A stretch of DNA of 64,000 nucleotides, from assembly GCF_900111445.1 (NCBI RefSeq), contig NZ_FOHE01000003.1, positions 241,740-305,739 on the forward strand. The letters are read 5' to 3'. Below are positions 54,818 through 63,220 of this stretch, one piece after another. Origin of the DNA: Oceanobacillus limi. GTDB lineage: Bacteria; Bacillota; Bacilli; Bacillales; Amphibacillaceae. The translations under genes were made by a program, and so were the position numbers. Within the stretch, counting starts at the first letter, position 1. Every line of letters starts with the position of its first letter. The notes under the pieces were generated by a model. That model was not told the origin of the DNA, did not search any database, and saw only the letters and a list, made by a program, of their open reading frames with translations.

Positions 54818-56317
54818 ATGAAATATGTAATTGGTGTTGACTTAGGTACGAGTGCCGTAAAAATTCTTCTCGTAAACAAAAATGGGGAAGTCGTCCAGGA
54901 AGTGTCGAAATCCTACCCATTGATCCAAGAAAAAACGGGTTACAGTGAGCAACGTCCGCAAGATTGGGTCGATCAAACCGTCGAAGGATTATCCGAGATC
55001 ATGCAGCAGTTTGAAGGGGATCGAGAAGCTATTGAGGGAGTTAGTTTTTCAGGTCAAATGCATGGATTGGTTCTCCTTAATCAACAGCAAGAGGTATTGC
55101 GTCCAGCTATTTTGTGGAATGATACACGGACAACAGAACAGTGTGAAACGATTAAGGATGTTATCGGTGAACAACGGTTGCTAGCGATTACGAAAAACCC
55201 CGCACTCGAAGGATTCACACTTCCAAAGCTATTATGGGTGAAGGAACATGAACCAGAAATTTTTGCAGAAGCGACGTCATTTGTATTGCCGAAGGACTAT
55301 GTGCGCTATAAGTTGACTGGAAAATTGCACATGGAATTTTCGGATGCAGCTGGAACATTACTATTAGATGTTGGAGAAAAGAAATGGAGTACCGAAATTT
55401 GTGAAGCATTGAATATAAATCCAAACATTTGTCCACCTCTAGTAGAATCCTCTACGGAAGTCGGCACCATTTCGGAGGACTTTGCTAAGGTCACCGGATT
55501 ATCTACTGAAACCCGTGTTTTTGCAGGGGGAGCGGATAATGCCTGTGGGGCGATTGGTTCTGGAATACTAACAGAGGGAAGAACACTTTGTAGTATTGGA
55601 ACATCCGGTGTCGTGCTCTCCTACGAAGCAAGTGAAGAAAAAGACTTTGGTGGAAACGTGCATTATTTTAACCATGGGGCTCCTGGCGCTTATTACACAA
55701 TGGGGGTAACCTTAGCAGCAGGGGACAGTTTGACATGGTTTAAGGATACATTTGCAAAAGAAGAGTCGTTTGAGGATCTACTAGCAGATATTGGCGAAGT
55801 GCCGATCGGATCAAATGGATTGCTATTTACTCCTTATCTGGTAGGAGAAAGAACACCACACGCCGATGCAACGATCCGATCTAGTTTCATTGGAATGAGT
55901 CGTTCCCACGAGCGTCGAGACTTTGTTCGTGCTGTTTTAGAGGGTATTACGTTTTCGTTAAATGAATCCATCCAAATTTTTCGTGAAAATGGGAAAAACA
56001 TTGATACCATCGTTTCCATTGGTGGAGGAGCGAAGAATGAAGAGTGGTTACAGATGCAAGCAGATATTTTCGATGCGAAAATTGTTCGGTTAGCGACTGA
56101 ACAAGGGCCTGGAATGGGGGCTGCGATGCTGGCTGCATTTGGTTGTGGTTGGTTTGATTCCCTTGAAGCTTGCGCAGATGCCTTCCTAAAAGAAGATCAA
56201 ACCTACCTACCTAAAAAGGAAAACGTTGAAAGCTACAAAAAACTATTTCCTATATACCAAGAAGTATACACACACACCAAACAATTAAACGAAAAACTAA
56301 CCGCCTATAGAAATTAA
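54818..56317 (+). CDS. xylB: Xylulokinase
   Basis: A 499-residue FGGY kinase. The N-terminal phosphate motif is VIGVDLGTSAVKILLV, the sugar-binding motif GVSFSGQMHGLVLL, and the C-terminal nucleotide motif VSIGGGAKNEEWLQMQADIF. It phosphorylates D-xylulose to xylulose 5-phosphate for the pentose phosphate pathway. ATG after AATGAGGTG. A REP-like hairpin lies 3 bases after the stop. Confidence 0.95.
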   Translation: MKYVIGVDLGTSAVKILLVNKNGEVVQEVSKSYPLIQEKTGYSEQRPQDWVDQTVEGLSEIMQQFEGDREAIEGVSFSGQMHGLVLLNQQQEVLRPAILWNDTRTTEQCETIKDVIGEQRLLAITKNPALEGFTLPKLLWVKEHEPEIFAEATSFVLPKDYVRYKLTGKLHMEFSDAAGTLLLDVGEKKWSTEICEALNINPNICPPLVESSTEVGTISEDFAKVTGLSTETRVFAGGADNACGAIGSGILTEGRTLCSIGTSGVVLSYEASEEKDFGGNVHYFNHGAPGAYYTMGVTLAAGDSLTWFKDTFAKEESFEDLLADIGEVPIGSNGLLFTPYLVGERTPHADATIRSSFIGMSRSHERRDFVRAVLEGITFSLNESIQIFRENGKNIDTIVSIGGGAKNEEWLQMQADIFDAKIVRLATEQGPGMGAAMLAAFGCGWFDSLEACADAFLKEDQTYLPKKENVESYKKLFPIYQEVYTHTKQLNEKLTAYRN

Positions 56318-56320
56318 AAA

Positions 56321-56362
56321 GGTGCCAGGCACTTGTCGGAATTCCGACAAGTGCCTGGCACC
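56321..56362. repeat. REP-like full hairpin between convergent genes
   Basis: Perfect arms with inner TTGTCGGAATTCCGACAA (an 18-base palindrome). It lies 3 bases after xylB and 5 bases from the stop of the convergent lipoprotein gene. Confidence 0.88.
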
Positions 56363-56367
56363 TTATG

Positions 56368-57165
56368 TTATTCAACTGTAATTTCGTATTGTTCGTGTTC
56401 GTGTAGTCCGTCTTCGTTTTCTACGTGGATTTGAATGTTGTATATACCTTTTTCACTAAATTGGTAGGTTGTCGTGTAGTTACCTGGTTTCGTTTCTTCT
56501 GCTGACACCCATTCGTGCTGATCGGAATTTTCTTCACTCCAAATTTCAAAGTTTACATCAGCTGCAGATAATACTTCACCATCCATGGTTAGGTTTACTT
56601 CCAGTGGAAATTGCTTATTGATAGAAACGGATTCCAGTTCCGTAAACTCCATCGTAAACCCTTCTGAATGGTGGTGGGAATCCCCGTCATCATTGTCATC
56701 TGATTCGTGATTATGCTCATTCTCTCCATCTTCTCCTGATTCCGCATCTGGATAGTTTCCACCGTCTCCAACCGTAACTTCTTGTTTTGGCATCGTATGT
56801 AATCCTTCGGCTGTGACGTGTACTTGAACATGAAAGATTCCATCCTTCTCAAAGGTGGTTTCTGCCGTATAAGATCCATCTTCATGATTCGTTGCTTCGA
56901 TCAGAATACTATTATCCTTTTGGCCTTCCTCCCATACCTCATATTCTACTTCTTCTGCATCTGGTACAGGTTCATCCCCATAGGTAACAGCAGCTTTCAT
57001 CTCTAGTTTTTCATTCACTTCAATTGCCTCGGACACTTGTAATTCCACATCAAGTGTAGCTAATTCTTCTTCCTGATCATCCGCGTTTGAATCGTTGTTG
57101 GTACACGCAGCTAGTGTAATTATTAATAATGTTCCAAGGAACAGTTTGATTAAAGTTTTATTCAT
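56368..57165 (-). CDS. Lipoprotein with two YtkA/FixH-like domains and a His/Asp-rich linker
   Basis: A 265-residue exported lipoprotein (signal ending ITLAAC). Two related beta domains of about 95 residues (VSEAIEVNEKLEMKAAVTY and LESVSINKQFPLEVNLTM) flank a linker rich in His, Asp and Glu (GENEHNHESDDNDDGD, then SHHHSEG), a likely metal-binding patch. YtkA-like proteins are associated with copper handling and cytochrome oxidase. It follows a Sco gene by 16 bases on the same strand. Confidence 0.8.
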   Translation of the reverse strand: MNKTLIKLFLGTLLIITLAACTNNDSNADDQEEELATLDVELQVSEAIEVNEKLEMKAAVTYGDEPVPDAEEVEYEVWEEGQKDNSILIEATNHEDGSYTAETTFEKDGIFHVQVHVTAEGLHTMPKQEVTVGDGGNYPDAESGEDGENEHNHESDDNDDGDSHHHSEGFTMEFTELESVSINKQFPLEVNLTMDGEVLSAADVNFEIWSEENSDQHEWVSAEETKPGNYTTTYQFSEKGIYNIQIHVENEDGLHEHEQYEITVE

Positions 57166-57181
57166 ATTTTTTCCTACTCCT

Positions 57182-57754
57182 TTATTCTACCACTTTATTT
57201 AAATCATCTAGAATCGTATCAAGCTCTTCCGAAGAAGTCCCTTTGTAATGTTTGATCACTTCTCCTTCAGGGTTTACGAGAAAGAATCTTGTCCCGTGCA
57301 TCACTTGATCCGAATCCTCAGGAGGTGCTTCTAACGGTTGCATAAAGGTTTTTATGGATAGTTCTTTAATCGTTTGGAAATCATATCCAGTTAGGAAAGT
57401 CCAATTATCTAAATCTACATTATAGTCTTCCGCGTATTGCTTTAATACTTCAGGTGTATCATATTCTGGATCGACACTAAAGGAAACGAGTTCAACATTT
57501 TCCAGTCCTTCTTCTTTCATTTTCTCTTGTAGCTGTGCCATGTTTGCAGTCATTGGTATACAAACAGTCGTACAATTCGTAAAAATAAGATCGGCGATCC
57601 ACCATTTCCCTTGTAGGTCCTCGTTGCTGAGTGTTTCATTATCCTGAGTAGTAAATTCAAAAGGTTGCACATCTTTAGACATGTTTGTTTCAATACCGCC
57701 ACAGGCTACTAATAGGGCAAGTGCGACGGGGAGTATAAATTTCAAATATTTCAT
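57182..57754 (-). CDS. SCO1/SenC family copper chaperone
   Basis: A 190-residue lipoprotein (signal ending LLVACG, Cys18) with a thioredoxin fold. Copper ligands are Cys61 and Cys65 in TNCTTVCIPMT and His153 in VMHGTRFFLV. Sco proteins insert copper into the CuA site of cytochrome c oxidase at the outer face of the membrane. It lies between an HTH regulator (26 bases upstream) and the YtkA-like lipoprotein gene. Confidence 0.92.
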   Translation of the reverse strand: MKYLKFILPVALALLVACGGIETNMSKDVQPFEFTTQDNETLSNEDLQGKWWIADLIFTNCTTVCIPMTANMAQLQEKMKEEGLENVELVSFSVDPEYDTPEVLKQYAEDYNVDLDNWTFLTGYDFQTIKELSIKTFMQPLEAPPEDSDQVMHGTRFFLVNPEGEVIKHYKGTSSEELDTILDDLNKVVE

Positions 57755-57780
57755 GGGTACCTTCCTTCCGAAGTGGTTTA

Positions 57781-58350
57781 TTAATCATGACAAGACGTCA
57801 TTAAACTTTTGTTCATTTCCATGGCTTCATTAAATGTATATATTTTTCCACCAAAACCGGTTACAAATTTTTCAGCGTGTTCCTTCAGCTCGAAAGCAAG
57901 GATTTGAGGCTGGCAACACCCAATATGGATGGATGTATCCATCACAAACCATGCATGTGTTGCAGGGATAGTAGTTTGCCTTAAAAAGTCATAGCATATT
58001 GCTTGAATTACCTTATCCCCGAGTTGCCAGTGGCGAATTAAACCACAATGCGCACAGCAGGCAGTTTCAATTTTGGACTCAGGTAAAATAATTCGATAGT
58101 TTAACCTTTCCTTAATCGAACTACCACATATGACACATGCCATCTGATTGGCTGTCGACGTATTCTCGTGTTGACCACAAGTGATGCCACCAAAGGTTTT
58201 TTTCACGATTCCTTGATCTAGCAATGGTTTAATGTCCCGGTGAATGGTCATCTCAGATACGGAAAATGTTTTACTTAATTCAGATATTTTAAGGTGTTGT
58301 TTTTCTTGAATGAGCAGTTTAATCTGTTGTTGTCGTTCTGCAGGTAACAC
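57781..58350 (-). CDS. DeoR-type HTH regulator with cysteine-rich, NosL-like sensor part
   Basis: A 189-residue protein (GTG start with AGAGGGG 7 bases upstream). Residues about 1-60 form a DeoR-type winged helix (ISELSKTFSVSEMTIHRDIKPL). The rest is not a sugar-phosphate domain: it holds CVICGS, CCAHCG and GCCQP cysteine pairs and ends with FVTGFGGKIYTFNEAMEM, which resembles the copper-binding NosL protein. A copper- or redox-sensing repressor of the sco operon is a reasonable inference. First gene of a three-gene unit. Confidence 0.78.
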   Translation of the reverse strand: MLPAERQQQIKLLIQEKQHLKISELSKTFSVSEMTIHRDIKPLLDQGIVKKTFGGITCGQHENTSTANQMACVICGSSIKERLNYRIILPESKIETACCAHCGLIRHWQLGDKVIQAICYDFLRQTTIPATHAWFVMDTSIHIGCCQPQILAFELKEHAEKFVTGFGGKIYTFNEAMEMNKSLMTSCHD

Positions 58351-58356
58351 GTCCAC

Positions 58357-58656
58357 ACCCCTCTACCATTTTATACGTTAACAATTTCAAACATAATCTA
58401 ACATAAGATTACCAATTGATGCTGTGTAAAGCAATGGAGGTTGTGTGAAAGATGTGTGACAGATTTTTAGTTAGCTCGTTCACATGAAATACATCCTCCC
58501 TAAAGTCCTAACCACGGGTAGGAATACCTAAAAAGACATAATTGTTCATCAAATGTCTATTGGAGGAATAGGTTTTTGATGTGGAGAGGAAAGCGAAATA
58601 GTGCTTTTCCTACACGTTCGTCATAATGGATGCCAATTTTTATAAGGAGGGAAAGG
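58357..58656. other. Intergenic stretch between divergent regulator and lipase genes
   Basis: No gene seen. It must hold promoters for both directions. TTTTTAG near 58470 and CTAAAAA near 58530 are complementary but far apart; no clear regulatory element could be named. Confidence 0.4.
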
Positions 58657-60258
58657 ATGTATTTTCGATTGAAAACGGTAATTTCTATTAGTTTGTTGGT
58701 AATTCTGATGATTGGAATGGTTCATCCAGTTGCCGCAAAAACAGATGATTCCAAAATGGAAGAACCTCAATTAGTTGGTGAATCAAAAGAAAATGCAATG
58801 ATGGGGAAGGTGGATAATGGCAATAATGAAACACCTGGCGAGTGGTATGCCGGATCAACACCATCCAATCCAGTACCGAATGCGCCTGTACTATTATTTG
58901 TTCCAGGGTTAAATAATGTTGCTCAAATCTTTTGGGAGGACAATGATATGTACCAAACAGCGTTAAATGCAGGCTATCAAACGGCGTTTGTACAACTGTA
59001 TGACGCTGGCGGTGCATCGGCGGATATGTGGGACAACGGCGCATTACTTGCAGAAAAAATCAGTGAAATTTCTACTCATTTTAATGGACGACCAATTACG
59101 GTGATCGCGTATAGCAAGGGAGGAGTCGATACGCAAACCGCATTAACTTATTATGGTGCATGGCAATATGTCGATAATGTCATTACATTATCGAGTCCAC
59201 ATCATGGATCACAATTAGCAGATTTAGCTTATAGCTCATCAGCAGGTTGGCTCGCTGATTTAATTGGAGCACAAGGAGATGGTACGTATTCCATGCAAAT
59301 GGGAAATATGGAAAACTTTCGTCATGAAATTGACGGAGAGCCGCTTGCCTATGTGAATAATTATTATACGTTGGGAGGAACAGATTGGGGATCAGCCTTT
59401 TCTTCCACGTGGTTTGGTGGAATGTATCTTTCTCAATATGGATCAAATGACGGTGTGGTAACGACTGCAAGCAGCAGCCTTCCTGGTGGGCAACAACTAG
59501 CAATAGGCGATTGGAACCATACCACCATCCGAACAGGAGATACGTTTTCTGTTTTCGAAAACTATCTTTCAAATACCCAATCATTTCAAAAGCCTTTTTC
59601 TTCCCATGAAAGCATCGATAAGAATTCCCCCAAGAAAAATCAATGGGTAGATGGAGGTACATTAAGGGAAGAGAAAAGCAATGCTATTTCGGTTCCAATG
59701 GAAGACGGTGTGGAAGGCATTTCCCTTGATTTGATGACTTCCCAAAAGGTTTCTGAAATTAAATTAATCGATCCGGATGGAATGGAAAAAGCAATTGATG
59801 TAACGAACTATTTGAATGATGAGGGTGTTTTTGCGGGATCCATAAGTCACTCCATGAAGATTGACAAACCAAAAGCAGGCGAGTGGCATTTAAAAGTAAA
59901 CACGGACAATGAGGACGCGTATCTTCTCGTAACCAACTATCAAACCAAGTCAAAAGTCGTGCTGCATGACAAGCTGCATTCTATGAATAGCCAACAGCTC
60001 ACCTATCAGTTAAAAGTAGACCCACAATATGTACAAGAAAAATCGCTTCGTGCAACCTACCATGTTACTCAATCTAGCAATCCGAATCAAAGCAAAACGT
60101 ATACTGTCACAGGACTAGCTAACCTCTCTCAAACAATCTCATTAGACCTTCCACATGAAGTTTATAATATTACAATTGATATAGAAGGCGTAACAAACAA
60201 AGGAGAAACGTTTAAGCGTACAATTATCGACTCGGTTTCCACCGGATACGGACAGTAG
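58657..60258 (+). CDS. Secreted lipase/esterase (alpha/beta hydrolase)
   Basis: A 533-residue exported hydrolase. Signal peptide about residues 1-27 (cleavage near PVAA). The alpha/beta hydrolase domain has LLFVPGLNN (oxyanion region), the nucleophile motif AYSKGG (alanine replaces the first glycine of GxSxG, as in Bacillus lipases), aspartate in SNDGVV and histidine in DWNHTTIR. The last 200 residues are a beta-rich domain without a known name. ATG at 58657 with AAGGAGGGA. Confidence 0.86.
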   Translation: MYFRLKTVISISLLVILMIGMVHPVAAKTDDSKMEEPQLVGESKENAMMGKVDNGNNETPGEWYAGSTPSNPVPNAPVLLFVPGLNNVAQIFWEDNDMYQTALNAGYQTAFVQLYDAGGASADMWDNGALLAEKISEISTHFNGRPITVIAYSKGGVDTQTALTYYGAWQYVDNVITLSSPHHGSQLADLAYSSSAGWLADLIGAQGDGTYSMQMGNMENFRHEIDGEPLAYVNNYYTLGGTDWGSAFSSTWFGGMYLSQYGSNDGVVTTASSSLPGGQQLAIGDWNHTTIRTGDTFSVFENYLSNTQSFQKPFSSHESIDKNSPKKNQWVDGGTLREEKSNAISVPMEDGVEGISLDLMTSQKVSEIKLIDPDGMEKAIDVTNYLNDEGVFAGSISHSMKIDKPKAGEWHLKVNTDNEDAYLLVTNYQTKSKVVLHDKLHSMNSQQLTYQLKVDPQYVQEKSLRATYHVTQSSNPNQSKTYTVTGLANLSQTISLDLPHEVYNITIDIEGVTNKGETFKRTIIDSVSTGYGQ

Positions 60259-60309
60259 GATTCTCAATTCAGGCAGTTCAAGAAAGGATTGATCAACTGG
60301 CAGTAAATG

Positions 60310-60360
60310 TCCGATTCGTTCATCTAACAACCAGTGGGGGATAAAGCCCCCGACTGGTTG
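60310..60360. repeat. Family B repeat, short copy ending in a hairpin
   Basis: ATGTCCGATTCGTTCATCTAACAA leads into AACCAGTGGGGG/CCCCC-ACTGGTT, a 12-pair hairpin with one bulge (60329-60359). The first block matches 12700-12725 and 23205-23230. It lies after the lipase gene and may also stop transcription. Confidence 0.6.
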
Positions 60361-60465
60361 AATATTTACGTTATGTCCAAATCACTTTTTCTTCCAATCT
60401 AGGTATCTTTTACAAAAAAACAGGGAATAATTAAATTAGTCTGTCTTGGAAAAAGGAGTCGTTAT

Positions 60466-60915
60466 ATGAGTACAAAAACGAAAGTGTCTTTAATCTTCGT
60501 TGGAAGTTTTGTTTTAGGGTTTGGTTTCATGGGAGCGATGGATGGGATCATTTTTCACCAGCTATTGCAGTGGCATAGTGTTGTTATGGACACTACGCGG
60601 CAAGGACAAATTATTAGTGATGGAATTTTTCATTTTACTGTTACGATTGCATTAGTTCTCGGAGGTGTTTTACTTTGGGTTGCTGGAAAACCTACCGATC
60701 TACCAAAAGGGGTGCGACTCCTAGTTGGAGGATTTTTACTAGGTAGTGGTATTTTTAATTTACTAGAGGGGATTATTAACCATCATCTTCTCCAAATTCA
60801 CCGCGTAAAGCCAGGGGATCCGAATGCCTTCCTATACGATATTTCCTTTCTATTACTTGGGCTGATTTTAGCATTAATTGGTTACTTTATTTATCGTAAA
60901 GCCCAACAAGTATAG
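60466..60915 (+). CDS. DUF2243 membrane protein
   Basis: A 149-residue protein with four helices. The DUF2243 signature is GFGFMGAMDGIIFHQLLQWHS and its internal echo GSGIFNLLEGIINHHLLQIHR, giving histidines within the membrane that could bind metal or haem. Such proteins often lie near cytochrome oxidase assembly genes, consistent with the sco unit 3 kb away. AAAAGGAG precedes the ATG. The next gene starts 10 bases on. Confidence 0.87.
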   Translation: MSTKTKVSLIFVGSFVLGFGFMGAMDGIIFHQLLQWHSVVMDTTRQGQIISDGIFHFTVTIALVLGGVLLWVAGKPTDLPKGVRLLVGGFLLGSGIFNLLEGIINHHLLQIHRVKPGDPNAFLYDISFLLLGLILALIGYFIYRKAQQV

Positions 60916-60925
60916 GAGGGATAAG

Positions 60926-61372
60926 ATGTATCGTTTTGTCAGTTTTCTCATCATCTTTTCTATCGTAGGAATACTTCTTTATTTTCATGAGCAAACGAGT
61001 CATTGTACTACTGGCGACGTTGGACATCATCAGGAAAATATTGTGGAAATTAAAGATACCGAATTAATCCCTTCTGTTAAAGGAAAAGTGAAACAAGATA
61101 AGTCTGGATCATGGTTTGTACATATAGAGACTGAAAATTTCACCTTTGCCCCGGAAAAGGTAGGCAATGAAGTGATAAATATTCATGAGGGACACGCTCA
61201 TTTGTATTTAAATGGAGAGAAAATAAACCGCTTGTATGGCGAATACTATAATCTGGATTATTTGGATAAAGGTTCGTATACTGTAAAGGTTACACTGAAT
61301 GCGAACAACCATGGGGTGCTCATGCATGAAGGGAATACGATTGGTTTTGAACAGGATTTTACCGTAGAGTAA
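60926..61372 (+). CDS. Exported protein of unknown function with histidine-rich beta domain
   Basis: A 148-residue protein with an N-terminal membrane anchor (residues 4-20). A beta-sandwich-like domain shows NIHEGHAHLYLNGEKINRLY and VTLNANNHGVLMHEG, with several histidines that could bind copper; it resembles cupredoxin-like or CopC-like exported domains. The ATG at 60926 follows AGGAGGG. It forms a two-gene unit with the DUF2243 gene. Function not known. Confidence 0.7.
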   Translation: MYRFVSFLIIFSIVGILLYFHEQTSHCTTGDVGHHQENIVEIKDTELIPSVKGKVKQDKSGSWFVHIETENFTFAPEKVGNEVINIHEGHAHLYLNGEKINRLYGEYYNLDYLDKGSYTVKVTLNANNHGVLMHEGNTIGFEQDFTVE

Positions 61373-61389
61373 CTGCCCCCAAATGGTGA

Positions 61390-61418
61390 TTGACAACCTA
61401 CCTATGAAACTATATAAT
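61390..61418 (+). promoter_or_regulatory. Consensus sigma-A promoter of queF
   Basis: TTGACA, a 17-base spacer and TATAAT: a perfect match to both boxes and spacing. Confidence 0.85.
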
Positions 61419-61446
61419 TAGTCGAGTGAAATGGATGCCAATATAT

Positions 61447-61463
61447 CCGTTATCTAGTAACGG
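61447..61463 (+). other. Small hairpin preceding the preQ1 aptamer
   Basis: CCGTTA/TAACGG with loop TCTAG, one base before the aptamer. It may insulate or help fold the riboswitch. Confidence 0.55.
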
Positions 61464-61464
61464 A

Positions 61465-61503
61465 AGAGGTTCTTAGCTTCAACCCTCTATAAAAAACTAA
61501 GGA
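61465..61503 (+). promoter_or_regulatory. preQ1-I riboswitch aptamer
   Basis: AGAGGTTCTTAGCTTCAACC, then CCTCT, an A-rich stretch and AACTAAGG. The P1 stem AGAGG/CCTCT, the C-rich loop and the A-rich tail that forms the pseudoknot match the class I preQ1 aptamer. It senses the queuosine precursor preQ1, the product of QueF, so the gene downstream would be under feedback control. Confidence 0.9.
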
Positions 61504-61519
61504 CAGATGATGCGATTAC

Positions 61520-61556
61520 AGACCATGTGCCTTAGGCCGTGGTCTTTTTATTTTTT
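61520..61556 (+). terminator. Riboswitch expression-platform terminator
   Basis: AGACCATG/CGTGGTCT stem (one G-T pair), loop around TGCCTTAGGC, followed by TTTTTATTTTTT. Its distance from the aptamer fits a transcription-terminating riboswitch. Confidence 0.82.
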
Positions 61557-61584
61557 AACTGATTATAAGTGAGGAGGTGTCCCA

Positions 61585-61788
61585 ATGGCTGGTAGAAGAG
61601 ATGAAGATTTAACAGATATCACCCTTCTTGGTAGTCAAGGTACAACCTATGCCTTTGATTATACACCAGAGGTATTGGAAACATTTGATAACCAACATCC
61701 AAATCGGGATTATTTTGTAAAATTTAACTGTCCAGAGTTTACTACTCTCTGTCCGAAGACGGGTCAGCCTGTCTTTATAATAGGCTAA
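61585..61788 (+). pseudogene. queF: queF, truncated after about 62 codons by an integrated element
   Basis: The product follows NADPH-dependent preQ0 reductase QueF up to [16 protein letters not shown], including the thioimide-forming Cys56. The family continues with an aspartate (DFATIYISY in Bacillus); here it reads VFIIG and stops, so the catalytic aspartate and the last 60 percent of the enzyme are missing. The stop overlaps the end of a serine recombinase gene on the other strand by 4 bases. The gene was most likly cut by site-specific integration, and its remainder should lie at the far end of the element. AGGAGG precedes the ATG. Confidence 0.88.
61765..61775. other. Probable attachment-site junction (attL) in queF
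   Basis: Agreement with QueF ends at codon 62-63 (CAGCCTG). Serine integrases use a 2-base crossover inside a short shared core, so the junction should be within these bases. The exact core needs the other end. Confidence 0.6.
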
Positions 61789-63215
61789 TTAAATACAATC
61801 TCGAGAATGTTTACTCGGTCTAAAACTTTCTTCGATTCAACACGTTCGATAATTATTTTATCGATCATAATTTGTATAAGTTGCTTTTTGTTTAATGGTT
61901 CCAACTTACTCCAATTTGATGCAGCATTATTAATTACTTCAATAAAATCGTCATCCATCACTTTTGGTTCCTCGATATTTAACTCATTTAACTTTTTGTT
62001 TATGTCATTTTCGTTCATTTGTTCTTCCTTCATGCGAGCTTGAAATTCTTCATCATTCAACATTTCATTTGCCCAAGCATATTGCCACTTCTTTCTACGA
62101 TCTTTTATCTTTTTTAGTTCCTTTTTTAGTGATTTTATCAGTTCATTCTGATCATCACTCATGACTTCTTTCTCATTAACCTTAAACCTTTTCTCTTCGA
62201 AAACATATTCATTTAGTTTATTTAGAAAATTGTGTTCCACGATACGTTCACTTATTGTCGGCATGTCACATTGATGATCACGTTTACCAAGACACATATA
62301 ACTTTTTTGCCTTTCTCCTTTCACCTTGGTTGTATGGCCTTTAAATGTTTTTCCACACCTTGAACAAGTAAGAATACCAGAAAAGTAATAATCGCTTGTA
62401 GCTTGTTTGCCGTGAAAAGTGCGTCTAGATTTACGTATCTCCATTGATCGATCGAAGGTTTCTTCACTCACTATAGCCGGGTACACTTTTTCAATGGTAA
62501 ATTGTTTATCTTCACCTTTTTTTACACCATATCTTAATTCACCTTTGTTTTTGGGGTTAGTTAATGAGTATCTAACATGCGCTTCGGACCATTCTGCTCC
62601 ACCTCTAGTAGTAATGTTCCTTTTCCTTAACTCTCTTGCAATTTTGTTATCGCTCATACCAGATAGATACCAGTCATACATAAGACGTAAATTACTAGCT
62701 TCATCCTCAACTATCACAAATTCATTGTTAATGTAGCGATGACCATAACCAGGTTCTCCGCCTTTCCATTTACCTTCTCTAGTCATTTGCTCCATCCCCA
62801 TTGACACCCGTTCAGCTAGTCTTTCTCTTTCAAATTGAGCAAAAGAAGCCACGAGGGTGATAAACATTCGACCTATTGCACTTGTTGTGTCATAAACTTC
62901 AGTAGCACTTTTGAACTTACAATTGTTCTCCTCGAATTTTTGCAACAAATTATATAAATCAAGTACGGATCTCGTTAGTCTATCTAATTTATAGACTAAC
63001 ACACAATCAATTAGACCATTTTCAATATGACTCATCATTCTTTTTAATTCTGGTCTATTGGTATTCTTAGCACTTACTCCTTCTTCTACATAATAACCAA
63101 CAACTTCCCATCCCTGTGATTCGCAATAAGCTGCCAACTGCCTTTTTTGAGCAGATATAGAAAAACCTTCTGTTTGCTCTCTAGTGGATACACGTATGTA
63201 TAATGCAGTTCTCAT
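61785..63215 (-). CDS. Large serine recombinase (phage/integrative-element integrase)
   Basis: A 476-residue site-specific recombinase. The resolvase domain (about residues 1-145) has the catalytic serine at position 10 in YIRVSTREQ, and [15 protein letters not shown] plus [13 protein letters not shown]. The recombinase domain (about 155-260) and the zinc ribbon with CSRCGK and [10 protein letters not shown] (about 290-325) follow, then a coiled coil (about 350-420). This is the SprA/SpoIVCA/phage type. The gene faces the broken queF, as expected for an integrase next to its attachment site. GAGGTGA precedes the start. Confidence 0.93.
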   Translation of the reverse strand: MRTALYIRVSTREQTEGFSISAQKRQLAAYCESQGWEVVGYYVEEGVSAKNTNRPELKRMMSHIENGLIDCVLVYKLDRLTRSVLDLYNLLQKFEENNCKFKSATEVYDTTSAIGRMFITLVASFAQFERERLAERVSMGMEQMTREGKWKGGEPGYGHRYINNEFVIVEDEASNLRLMYDWYLSGMSDNKIARELRKRNITTRGGAEWSEAHVRYSLTNPKNKGELRYGVKKGEDKQFTIEKVYPAIVSEETFDRSMEIRKSRRTFHGKQATSDYYFSGILTCSRCGKTFKGHTTKVKGERQKSYMCLGKRDHQCDMPTISERIVEHNFLNKLNEYVFEEKRFKVNEKEVMSDDQNELIKSLKKELKKIKDRRKKWQYAWANEMLNDEEFQARMKEEQMNENDINKKLNELNIEEPKVMDDDFIEVINNAASNWSKLEPLNKKQLIQIMIDKIIIERVESKKVLDRVNILEIVFN

Positions 63216-63220
63216 AATGC

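Noticed and set aside
5515..56362. The repeated palindromes as CRISPR repeats
   Set aside because: Spacing is irregular and kilobases apart, the units are hairpins without unique spacers, and no cas gene is present.
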